From positions 6,014,001 to 6,078,000 of the forward strand of contig JBHGNT010000007.1 of assembly GCA_043228905.1 (NCBI GenBank): DNA of 64,000 nucleotides, in the 5' to 3' direction. This document shows, piece by piece, positions 36,824 through 48,870 of this stretch. Position numbers and translations under genes: made by a program. A model generated the notes under the pieces. That model was not told the DNA's origin, ran no database searches, and worked only from the letters and a program-made list of their open reading frames with translations. Origin of the DNA: Azolla caroliniana (taxonomy: Eukaryota; Polypodiophyta). The number at the start of each line of letters is the position of its first letter. Within the stretch, counting starts at the first letter, position 1.

Positions 36824-36968
36824 CTAGGTGTTCATTGTCGATCTTCTACTCTTGATGCGAGCTGTGCAGAAATCGTTGCTACAACGATCAACTGGTTCTC
36901 TACAAGTTTGAGCACAACACATGTAAAGGCGATGGTCTTGGATCAAGCTACCACGCACTCTGATACCA

Positions 36969-37006
36969 TGTAAAGAATCGAGGGTGATTTTGTACAGCGG
37001 AAGGAC

Positions 37007-37069
<63 letters not shown>

Positions 37070-37284
37070 ACAAGAGAGAGAATGAGAGAGTGTGTGTGTG
37101 TGTGAGTGAGAGCTCTAAACAAGAAACTATATATTACATCCCATAGTGACTAAGTTACAAAGGGTTGGTTTAAATACCAATTGCAAGTGCCCAAGTTTCT
37201 AATAATTACAAAAATATCCTAGTACGATGTCCACTGACTAGTGTGAACACTCTCTCTAAGGGAAGTTGAGTTCGATTCTCAACA
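36969..37284 (-). repeat. 5' LTR of the minus-strand copia element
   Basis: 316 bp with a long (TG)n run (37011-37066). It ends, in element orientation, at the primer-binding site and is bordered by GGAAC on the other side. Confidence 0.92.
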
Positions 37285-38074
37285 GGAACAAAGTTAACAC
37301 TTGGAAAAGGTACCATTTATTTGTCAATCAATAATAAATCCAAAATTTTTATTTTGTCTCAAGTTTAGCAAAGAACTTATTGTTTGTATGTGAAGCTAAG
37401 TCAAACGGATAATAATAGAATTTCATTACAATTGTGTTATAATTCGTTATAAGCTACCCACCCAAGCTGTAGTTAAAACAACATGCCAAAAGAGGAGAAA
37501 ATTATACACATTAAAGATGATGGAAAACTCATTGATTGAATATGGCATCATTAATAAGATGATGAAACATTGATATGGCATCATATGTTGGGAATAGGCT
37601 AAGCCATCTATATCCAAAATTAATGAAGACAAACCAAACACACAAAACTTATTGAAGGTATATACCAAATAAACCATTTCAATATTTGTCTATATGTGAA
37701 GGATCTATCTACGGCAAACAAAATAGATAAAAGTTTCCTCACCATGTTCATCAAACTAAAAGGCCACTCCAAATCATCCATTTCAACCTATGTGGGCCAT
37801 TTCAAATACCTTCAATAATTGGTAACCAATAATTCATTGCATTTATTGATGACCTCACAAGGTTTACCATCATTTACTACATCAATAGTAAAGTCGATGC
37901 TTTCAATGTTTTCAAAACCTACAAAGCACTTACCGAAAACCAATGTCAATCTCAAATAAAAACCATTAGAACGGATAATGGGGGAATTATTGTTCAAATG
38001 AATGTACGACATTTAGTAAGACACAAAGCATAAGACATGAGTTTACAACTTCATACAACCCACAACAAAATGAT

Positions 38075-41000
38075 GTTGTTCAATCACTGCTTCCCTCGAT
38101 TATACAAGATACGCAATTGGGTTTCCCTCAAGACAGAAGCATGTTTGACAACATCTTCCTTTCCTAGGAGATGGTTACATTGGCTCAACAACACAAACAA
38201 TTCCTTGATATACTATTATTAGACTTTGAGAAAACATATGATAAAGTAGTCTGGGACTTTCTGGATGTAGTTCTCCTAAGATTAGGGTTTCCAAGTGTAT
38301 GGATAAAAGGTGTCTCTGCATTATACAGACATGCTTCCAGCTTGGTTTTGTTTTCTAGAGGCTATGGTACATTATTTCCAATTTCCAGATCTGTCAGACA
38401 AGGTTGTCCGTTAGCACCTTTTCTTTTCATTCTATTTGGGGAAGCCCTGCCATCTTTTCTCAGATCCTTGAAAACGACTATACAAGCAATAGCCTTACCT
38501 ATTGCACACTCAACAATTCTTGATGCTAAGTTTGCAGATGACATTGCCCTTTATATTCATGGAGATGTTACTAATCTTAATCGGGTACAGAATGCTTTGC
38601 AGATATTTTTAGATGCTACAGGAGCCTCTCTCAATTGGAATAAGTTTGTAGGCCTCTGGGTCAGTTATGAAACACGTCCAACATGGTATCCAAGCCCTAC
38701 ATTTCGCTAGCTTAATCGTGAGGAGCTCATTCATTACTTAGGTTGCATTGTTGATATAGATTTACCATTTGAAGTGATCTTATCACCATTTTTGTTATCA
38801 ATCAAGCATAAGCTATTATATTGGGACTCTCAACACCTATCCTTTGCAAGTCGGGTTGTGATTGCAAATTCGGTGTTGCTAGCCTCAATGTGGTTTATCA
38901 CATCCATTTGTTTGTTTTCTAGATCAGAAATCATGAAAGTTCAAGCTTCATACGGTAACTTCCTTTGGGGTGGAAAGAATGAGTCTCGTGTAGTGGCCAA
39001 GGTTGCATAGGATGTCTTGATTATGCCTAAAAGCTAGGGAGGGTTGGCATTAATAGATCCCTTGATGCAATCTCAAGCTCTCCTAACAATGTTTGTAGTC
39101 AGAAGACTGTTGCCAAGGACAGAGGCCTACAAGGGTATGTTGCTTAATCAACTGATGCAATTATCTCCCAAGACAAGAGGAAATTGGTTGCCTTCTTTGA
39201 AATGGATGCTCTTGACAGATGTATAGGCATCGAGACGGAATCTGACATTCAAAATATTTCTACTGGGAATCATCAGAGCATGGGATGTAATCAAGCCTTT
39301 CTTACACAAACAGATGCCTGAAACATGGGATGGTTGGATTAATCAACCTCTTCTGGCAAATTCTCTTGTCTAGGATTCTGTTGGAAACGCCTTGGACCTT
39401 AGAACTCGTCTTGCTTGTCTTGCTTGGGGAAAACTTGATAATGGGCCAACAGCATCAATGAGATCCTAGATTTATTTTTGGCAAATTTCTAAAGTGGATC
39501 AGCTTCATCAGTTACACTCGGTACATGGTGCGAAGACAAAGACATCAGATATTTCAACGGCTTTCTCGTACACTCGGTACATGGTGCAATTTTAGCCAAT
39601 GTAGGAGCATATTTGGTTTGGTTGACTTATGAATGGCATGATGCTTTTTGTTAAAGGAATTTCTGCAAACGTATGTATTTTTTATTTTCATATTCAATAG
39701 GACAATAAATTACAACCTTATATACCCGAGCAGACAATTCACTATAGAACCTACTTGTTGTTCCAATTAGGGTGATGGCCAAATCTGGTAAGAAATGGCT
39801 ATTGGATCCACAACCGTTAGTAGCTCATTTGTGGGATATGCTCTGGTTATATGCATGATAACTAGTTGGTAGGCTGATGTGGAACCCAGGGGGATGGTTC
39901 TGGACCAATCCCATGATGGATCCATGTAGAAAGTTCCATTCTTTCAGTACACTATGAAATTTGGCAGAACCTTGCTCATGTCTAAGAATACTCTAAATCC
40001 TTCAGCTCAGAAGCACTGACATAAGTGGGGTGTTGCAAGCATGCATTGGAAGGCTTATTGGAAATGGATTTGGTCTTTCAGGGGACCGACCAAATATATT
40101 CTCTTCAAATGGTTTTTACTACATGCAACACTACCAATAGGTTAGTCACTGAAAGGAGATGTGGCAACCATTCTTAGACCATGTTGTTATTGGGATGACA
40201 TGTAGGAAACTAGCAAGCACGCTTTCTATGTTGAAAACTGAGGCTGTTAATGCGGAATACAAAACAACACTATAGGTCGAAAGACAACAAGTTTATGTAA
40301 ACAAGATCAACAAGAAGAACTTATTATGCAACAAAGACAACTTGAACAAAGATCAAGATCAAGAGACAATTGTGTGTGTGAGAGAGAGGCACAAACTATA
40401 ATTGTATTATTTTCAGAAGTTACAATACAAGAATAACACTCTAACTCATCATTCAAACTAGGTTACAAGTTCAGTTTATATAAGAACTGAACTAGGGCAA
40501 CTGCCCTATAGTATAATTACATAAGTGTCTTAAACCTAGTCTGGTTGTGTGGGACAATGTGAATACGACCATTATATACTCTTATTTGACACTCTTGTCC
40601 AATTCACTAGCCCATCAAGTAGTAAAGTTCTTTCTTTATTCCTAACGATTAATGTAGTCTATCTCTTCTCTTGGGGATTAGCAATATGGGGGTTCTCCAT
40701 TCCGGTCTCTTGTTGTATGAGGCAGATGATGCTCCAGAGGCTATGCCGGTCATCAATAAGCATCTAATTTCCATCTCCCCCTTTCAGCAACCTCACAACC
40801 AAGTGCGTGCAACCCATGTATAGAAACAATATCAACAGTTACATTATGGATCTTATCTATGTATTATTGTAAAAGACGATATGATTCCATAACTTATCTT
40901 CTCTCATATATATTTTCAGACCTATGGGAGAGCTTATTGGTGGTAGTGTGTGGGCAACATAACACTATGCATGGCTCTTCGGAGGTTGTTCTTAAGAAAA

Positions 41001-41190
41001 GGAAAAAATTATTGCAGCTATGGAGGAAGCCGCCTCTATTCACAATCTCATCTCAAGGAACAATCTAGAATTACCATCACCCTTGGTCCTTGTTCTAACC
41101 ATCTCCACACTTTCTGATTGTATATATTTTGTAGCCTTTTAGCGCTTTTCTTAATACTAATGAAAGAAATCTTTTGGGGGGGAGGGAGGG
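38075..41190 (+). mobile_element. 5'-truncated LINE inserted in copia integrase
   Basis: A non-LTR retrotransposon beginning inside its reverse transcriptase. It reads LDFEKTYDKVVWDFLD, then VRQGCPLAPFLFILF, KFADDIALYIHGD (FADD metal site) and GASLNWNK. The thumb and connection regions follow, with LFKWFLLHATLP and a zinc-finger-like CCYWDD...ETSKHAFYSC near the end. Stops at 38710 and 39010 and later decay make it inactive. The copia integrase frame is found on both sides (NPQQN before, NRTLLDASRC after). The 3' end lies before a G-rich run at 41175-41198. An LTR sits inside it at 40229-40591. Confidence 0.85.
40229..40591 (-). repeat. Solo LTR inside the LINE
   Basis: Minus-strand copy of the LTR family seen at 25683-26022. 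It starts TGTCAAATAAGAG with the shared TATAATGG(C/T)C, and both copies contain the AGGGCA/GTTGCCCT stretch. No gag or pol is attached. LINE coding sequence joins exactly across it (TTCTA to CTCTTG), but no target duplication is visible. Confidence 0.85.
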
Positions 41191-43565
41191 GGGAGGAGAA
41201 TAGGACATTATTAGATGCAAGTCGATGCACACTTCAAGTGGTGGGACTACACAACCAATTTTGGCAAGAGGCAATCTATACGATGTATTGTTTACAAAAT
41301 TGATCTCCTTATAAGGTACTTGGGTTGAATACACCATTTTTCTTATGGTTTGGAAGAAAACAAAACGTTGAACACTTAAATATATTTGGGGAAATAGTTT
41401 ATAGTCACATTTACCATAAGTGAAGAAAAAAACTATATATACACAGCATAAAATGTATATTAGATATACATTATTTAACCCACAAAATAAGAAATTTATA
41501 TATAGCCCATCCATCATTGTTTATGAACAAACTCTATCCCCAAAATATCCCACAAACTTACAAAATATTCCCATTATGCAATATTTTGATGACCACCAAC
41601 ATGCCAAGGAGCATGTCAACAAAATGAATGAAGCACTATAATAGGAAGCGAGCAAGAATAAAAAGCGAGCTAAGATGTACATAAATTACCATTATCAAGA
41701 ATGATCAAATGTGAGTGAAATAGAAATACCAAGAACACATCCACAAGCATAGCATGTGGTGATATTGGAGAAGTGGATGGTGATGTTGAGAAGTTGGTGG
41801 TGGCATAATAGTAGAAGGCAACGAGAGGTGCCATAACATAACAACAATGGTGGAGGTGGCATCGTCGAGCTGGGAGAAAATGAAAGAAATGGTCCTCTCA
41901 CTCCAAGCATAAACAACTAGCCTTATAGCTTCTCTTTTCCCACCAATTCTTAGCAAACTCCAACCGAAAAGTCTATTTTTCCCCCACTTTTCAAAATTCC
42001 AAAATTTCAAATTCTACCCTTTCACATTCCACTTTTTCAAATTCCCCAAACTCAACCTTAGGATTTTCACACCATTCAAATCAAGCTTTAGGCTACTCTT
42101 CAAAAGACACCTCGTAAGGTGACACAACTCTAACTGAAAACATTGAAAGCCTCGTAACTATGAAGAAAAAGAAATATAGATCCCTAAATGGCATTTACAA
42201 GATAACCAATCCTATGGAAGCACTAATGGTGGATTTAGATGATGATATCGAGCATACTCAAGAGTCAAAATTATGAAACACAAGCCCCTTTTGACAAAAT
42301 CTACCCATCGATCAAAGAAGCATAAGGAAGCCTTGAACAATGTCAACGGCAAACGACCATGCAAGTGGAAATCAACAAACTAGAAAAGAATGGGACATGG
42401 AGTTTAGTGCTCCTGCCCAATGGTAATAATAATATTTCTTGCAAATGGGTACTCACAAAGGAATTTGATGCAAATGGCAAGCTAGATAGATTGAAGGCAC
42501 ATTTAGTTGCAAGAGGATTTAGCCCAATCCATGGAATAGATTATAAAGATATTTTTGCACCAACTTTGAAGATGGTTCTAATGTGCTAAATGTTTAGCAT
42601 CACCGTGCGGTGTGGATCTCAATCTCGAGCTTCATCATATTGACATCAAGACTGCCTTCATGCCTAGAGACCTTGACGAAGAAATATACATGGAACAACC
42701 TCTATACTTTGTAAGCTCAACAATCCCTCGTTATGAATGTGAATTACATCGTTGTTTGGATTAAAACAATCACCCTAAATATGGTAGCATAAACTTAACA
42801 CCTATCTTGAATCTATTGGATTTAGATGCCTTCAAACCGAGCCAACTTTAAATACATTCAGAAGGAACACACCAATTTTCTTGTCATTGGTATATTTGTA
42901 GAGGATTTTCCCATTGCCTCAAACACCTCAATCCATGAACAAGTTAACACTCAACCAAAAGAGAAGTTCCTTGTGAAGGATCTTGGACCAATGGAACATT
43001 TTCTAGGCATCAAAGTCACACAAAACAGAAGAAATCCTCCACAAATTTGAGATGATAGATTGCAAAACCTATCTCCACACCAATGATTGTACCTTGCAAA
43101 TTATCCACAAATGTTAGTCCTAGATCAATTGAAGAGGAACAAGTGAAGGTTTCACTTCCTTATGAACAAATACTTGGTAAGTTCCTTATCCACATTGTAC
43201 CTCGTAAGTTGAACTCGACCCGACTTATCATACAATGTTGGTTTCCTATCGAGATTCATGCAAAATCTAGGTCCGCTCATCGTCAAGCCTTGAAATGTAT
43301 CTTTTGGTATCTAAAACATACCAAGGACATCTCTCTCACTTACCAAGGTTTCCAATCATCAAATATGTCCCAACTCGATGGATGGATGCATGGTCCACTT
43401 TTGGGTTGGACAGATTTAGATTTGGGCAAGGGGGGTTGGGATATTGATACCTCTTGATCTACATCTAGGATAGTTTTCACTTTTGTAGGTGTAGCAATTC
43501 CTTGGTGAACTAAAAGACAATCGTTTGTTGCACTTTCAAGTACTAAAGTAGAGTGGGGGGGGTTA

Positions 43566-46500
43566 GAATATTAAATATTAGAATTACTAGACATTAAGCT
43601 ATTAGAATTGTTCATTGATATAAGAAATTGCATTTAATTGGTCAATGTATGTCGTTGTTTTGCTCCTCTATCATATTATTGCTTCATGCAAAGGCATAAA
43701 ATCCAACCAAATCTTTTTAATGGTGAAATATACATACTTTTTAGTTCATTGAGATAATATCATGTTGATATATGTTCTACAAGCTTATTAGTGCAATTAC
43801 TAATTTACTTTTCACTTTGCCGGGATATTATGTTTGAGCAATCACAAGAATCACTTGTGTGCCGAGTAAATAGTGATGTTTTTGTTGTTTCTTTAAATCA
43901 ATCATATTTTATTGTTACTTGATTAGTAATGCTTTAGTAACTACTTTTTCACAAGGTGATAGATCAAGACAAAACACCTAGAGACATGTTTTATATCAAA
44001 TACATCATACTTTATATAAGAATATTTTAATCCGTTTATCTTGATAATATTTATGAACAAAATGTTCAGGAAAAGTTTTAGTTTATTGTATTTGAATTCA
44101 AGATTAAACTATTGAGATATTGGTAAATAATGTGTACAATGTTAATAATAGTAGTTGATTTCATATTCTCTTTGTTTGGTGAATCTTCTTCAAGACAATT
44201 GGGTGTCACTTATGAAACCAAGCAAAGTCATCTATGAGAACTACTTAATTTAAAGGCGAAATTCATATACAATTTGCTCCAGGAATCTAACGTACACATG
44301 CTCATGTACAAATTGCAAGGTATATATATCAAAGGTACTATGATAAATTATATATTAAAGCCTAATGTGTGTATGCACTTAACATCATGCATACATGCAT
44401 ACTCAATTATGGGTCGTTATAAGGGAATATTAACATCGATCCTTAAATATAAGCATGTTTATGGCTAGATCGACAAGATAGCACGAATGAGGATGTTCAA
44501 TTAATTCCTTTAAGTGAGTAATTATGTTAAAAAACTCACACGACTACAATTGACTGCAATGAGTTTTAGCGTGAACAATAAGATTATATTACAAAATAAA
44601 ATAATGCATGTTGAGGTTAGCACCATGCCCACATGCTTTTTAACTAGGAAAACATTTGAGTTTACCTACACATCATGGCTAGTTGGGCTTCAAATCCTAC
44701 TCTCGATAAAAACTTCTTGTTACATCAAAGGTTTGTAATAAAAAATATCATTTTCAACATTAAAAATCTCTAGCCAAATCTCTTTGTGGGTTCTTTCCAT
44801 ATATAGGTACATGATTTTGTTGGTAACCGTCAACATGGCTGATGTGAGAACATGAAGGTTGTGATAAAGTGGAGTGTTGATGGTATGGAGGTTTCATAGA
44901 AGTATATTCTCAATGGTCGTGGAGATGAAGAAGATGGTCGGTTTCGACATGGGATAGGGTAGTTGTGGGCTATCCAAGGTGGCCCACCGTGTTTTATTCC
45001 AAGGTGGAGAATAGGTTAAAGGAAAGCAAAGGAAAATTGTTTTGATTGGGGAATCGGAGAACATGCTCACATTCGAATGGAGGAACAATTTCTACGTTCA
45101 TTACATGTAAGATGTCTCATGGTATTCCTTTTTGGTCTTTCATTTCCTTTAGTTGTGGTTTTCAGAGGTCATCATGGCTACAACCACTATATGCAATGTT
45201 TTTAGTCTAGTCATTTCGTCATGTATGCAGAATTCTACTAATGAAGAATATTTTTTTTTGGAAAAAAAAAGTGAAGTTATAAAACTAATGCAAATGTATG
45301 GCCTAATCCCCTATAGTTATAAAGGAGTAGATGTGACTAGAGTGATTTAATAGATCATGATGAATCCTGAAACGATTGATTGGATCATGCATACTATTGA
45401 GATGACTACCTAGTCGTCATATCGAGATGACTACCAAGTTGATGACTACCGATGCAAGGATTGGGAAAGGGGACCAATGCCCCCTTTGCAATGATCGTTG
45501 CGAGTTTGAGCGTACTCATGGGCCTCTGTAATGCAATGGTTTGTTCCCAAGATCGGAGCCACACTATGCTCGAGCAACAATGTTCCAACTTCCAAGTAAT
45601 CTATCATTGCAACCACAAACTATCAAAGGGAGTCACCTTGAGTGACTACTCGTGTGCCACCAATCGAGACCAAAGTTGTGGTTGTCCACAACTCATATGC
45701 AACTTTCACCATCACGAGAATCACACCAATCCGTTAATTTTTCCTAATTGTCCTCCAAAATACAAAGGAAAGATGCAATTTCCAACTTTATCACCATGTG
45801 CATTGCATTAGTTTTTGTTGTTAAGGCAAAACCTAAATGAAAATACTATCTTAGTTGTTGACGCAATCATTTTGTTGTTATGATCGTCTCTCTGATAAAT
45901 CAAGAGTTAGCCTATTGTTTTTATTATGGCTTAGCTAGATATTTGTTCTACGTTTACTATTATCTATATTAAGCCATGTTAAACTTTCAACTCTAATTGA
46001 GATATGATTCTTCTAGGTGTTGCTCATTCCAATGACTTGTGTTTCCAATTTGACTTGTTGTCACGTTAGTGTAAAGATTGACTAAGCATATGGGATTGGT
46101 AAGGAGGCAAATATATGTGGTGTTTTATTTACTATGTTATTGCTACAACCTACAAATAAAGCACTTTCCAAATAAATGTACATGTGCAATATTTTTTCAA
46201 CTTGACATCCAACGAGCATATACATTTCTCATAACATGACTTCAATATAAAGAAAACCTAACAATCCAGGAGCAATTCTATAAGAGTATGAAGTATACAT
46301 TAGTGAAGATGAGTTCGATCATGTGTGTGTGTGTGTGTGTGAAGATAGAGAGATAAGCAATACATGAAGTCAATATCATTGCATTAGCAAAATGAGGGTT
46401 CGTCATGTAATGATAACAAACCAATATCACTAATAATCAAGGCCTAGTTAATTGTTATCAAAACGAAGTACAGGAAAGTACATGATTCATAGAAGTGTGA

Positions 46501-48242
46501 CCCAATCTATCACGATGGGAGAGTGAGTGGAGATATCATAATAATCTACTTCATTGAATAAGGGTAGACTTTAGATCACGCATGTCCCAAGGGGTGTGTG
46601 GTTAAGGTTGATAGGGACGCCCCAAAGGAAGTATATTAGTGTTGTGGAGATTTGGAAGTACATATAATATATTTGTCTATGCATGTGTATAGTATATACA
46701 TTTGCACTTTTTCATATGTAGTATTCCATAAAAGCCTACTAAAAAAGGTTCCTAATTGTGGGAAAAGAGACCTTAGAGGTAAGAATCAAAAGTTACGAAC
46801 ACTATATATGCCTCGAGCACAATATTGCCAAGGAGGCAATATCAACTTATAAAATTTATATGGAGATAACGTTTACAAAATATGATTTATGTGGAGATAA
46901 TATAGAAGAATTCAGAATTTTATTTGTAAGATGAAGTGAGCACTCCCAAATGTCTTGGATACTAGCAATTCCCAAATTTCTCTTAAAGTTTAGTGCCATA
47001 TGGGAATCATCATATAGCTAAGTGACATCTTCATATTTGCCCTAAATAAAACATATGGGCCATGAAAACGATGAAGTTGATGTACCATATTATTATTCCA
47101 TGTATTACAACAAAACTTTAAGATATTAGGTGAACATTAAACATAATCTTAGGTAAGATATCAAATCCATCAAATCTGTTAGACGAAAAAATATCAATTG
47201 CATTATTTTATTGAGACAATATCTTGTCCATATTCACTCTACAAGCCTAACAATTTAGCTACTTTGGATTTTGACAACTTGATATTACGTTTGAGCAAAC
47301 ACAAGAAACATTTGTGTGCCAATCGTATTGTGATGCTTTTGGAGATTATTTTAATACGATCAGGTTTTGTTGCTTTTTTTTAAATAGCGATGTTTTCGTA
47401 GCTATTCCTCTTTTAAAGTCTGTTGCTTGGACTTCATGTGACTTACATGTTGTATCGTAACAAGTATAAAGGTGTGCTTGATTATGCTTCAATGTGGGAA
47501 GTTGCAATGGAATATTAATACTGATAATAAAATATAAACATACTTAGGGCTAGATAGACATGGTGGTGCGACACATGGACCATTTTCGTTTTTCAATATG
47601 AACCACAATATTAGATTAGAAAATGGATGATACATATCGATGCCGGTGTAGGAGGGTTTTAAAGAACCATGCATATATTATACAATTTTTACGATGAAAG
47701 CATATGAGTGGACTAAAATTGATGACTAGTTCCGTTTTAGAACTCAATCATAATAGACATTTCGTATTCCATCAAATGTTATACCTATTTTTTTGTACAA
47801 CATCAAACATCTTGGCCAAATCTCCTCAATCTCTATGAGCCATGAGCTTCTCCAGTTTTCTTCGTGTTATGTTTTAAAATGTCTCGTAGCTCATTGACTT
47901 ATAGAACACTGTCACATTATAGTAAACATTACAATGTCATATCTTCATTCACATCATCAAAAACGCAAAAATTCCTAGTGAGTCATGCATGTAACTCACA
48001 TCTAAGCATATGTGAAGTATGAGGAGGGACGGAACAGGCTTTATATTTCAACATCATACATCACATCACCTTCTCATTAGCGGCTCTTGCTAAACGTGAA
48101 GTGAGTTGGGTCCTAGGAGGTGTGGTGGTCTTCGATAATGATGACCAACGTGTGGCTACATTGGGAAATTCCCAAATGTGAAGAGGTACGAGTGTGACGA
48201 CCAAATGTCAAATGGCTGCCACGCATGCCACTAATTTACAAA
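43566..48242. other. AT-rich region without a supported gene
   Basis: About 4.7 kb. A (GT)n run lies near 46324-46341. A Cys/His-rich frame of 119 codons (45452-45811) matches no family I know and is not claimed. No exon chains, RNA genes or LTR pairs were recognised. Confidence 0.5.
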
Positions 48243-48810
48243 ACCTCTGGGTTCAACAACATACGTATACACATACACACATATACACATACACACATAC
48301 ATTACATACATTACATACATACATAAATACATAACATACATACATACATACATACATACATACATACATACATACATACATACATACATACATACATACA
48401 TACATACATACATACATACATACATACATAACATACATAACATACATACATACATACATAACATACATACATACATAACATACATACATAACATACATAC
48501 ATAACATACATACATACATACATACATACATACATACATACATACATACATACATACATACATACATACATACATACATACATACATACATACATACATA
48601 CATAACATACATACATACATACATACATACATACATACATACATACATACATACATACATACATAACATACATACATACATACATACATACATACATACA
48701 TACATACATAACATACATACATACATACATACATACATACATACATACATACATACATACATACATACATACATACATACATACATACATACATACATAC
48801 ATACATACAT
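48243..48810. repeat. (CATA)n microsatellite, about 0.55 kb
   Basis: Nearly pure CATACATA array with occasional ATAACATA slips and a short CACATACACA start. It ends 60 bp before the start codon of the PPR gene, so it lies in its promoter or 5' UTR. Confidence 0.97.
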
Positions 48811-48870
48811 GATGTGAGAGGATTAAGTAAAGGTCTGCCCCACGTGAATTCCTACAAAGACATTCGATGT

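Larger units (their letters stand above)
31450..37284 (-). mobile_element. Minus-strand copia element inserted in the plus-strand one
   Basis: 5835 bp flanked by a perfect target duplication GGAAC (31445-31449 and 37285-37289). LTRs are at 31450-31723 and 36969-37284. A primer-binding site at 36957-36968 reads TGGTATCAGAGT on the minus strand. Gag, protease, integrase and RT follow, with RNase H mostly deleted near 31990-32040. Pol is interrupted by a 1.3-kb element at 32939. The gag is close to that of the outer copia element of nest 1. Confidence 0.93.
31350..43565 (+). mobile_element. Decayed plus-strand copia element (outer layer of nest 2)
   Basis: Pieces lie in copia order on the plus strand once inserts are removed. 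The protease (ATHHLSHCREWL, 31365-31400, with DTK in place of DTG) is followed by VHFRDYG up to 31449. It continues after the minus-strand insert at 37290 with KLTLGKGTIYLSIN and LAKNLLFVCEAKSNG. The integrase core follows at about 37830-38070 (FIDDLTRFT, IKTIRTDNGG, TTSYNPQQN). It is interrupted by a LINE and resumes at 41195 (NRTLLDASRCTLQVVG, FWQEAIYT). The RT and part of RNase H are at 42140-43560 (WVLTKEFDANGKLDRLKA, GIDYKDIFAPT). Many stops and frameshifts are present. LTRs were not identified, and 41703-42110 is unrelated sequence. Confidence 0.8.

Noticed and set aside
45452-45811. Cys/His-rich 119-codon frame
   Set aside because: No recognisable family and no neighbouring exon or promoter; may be chance or a decayed element.
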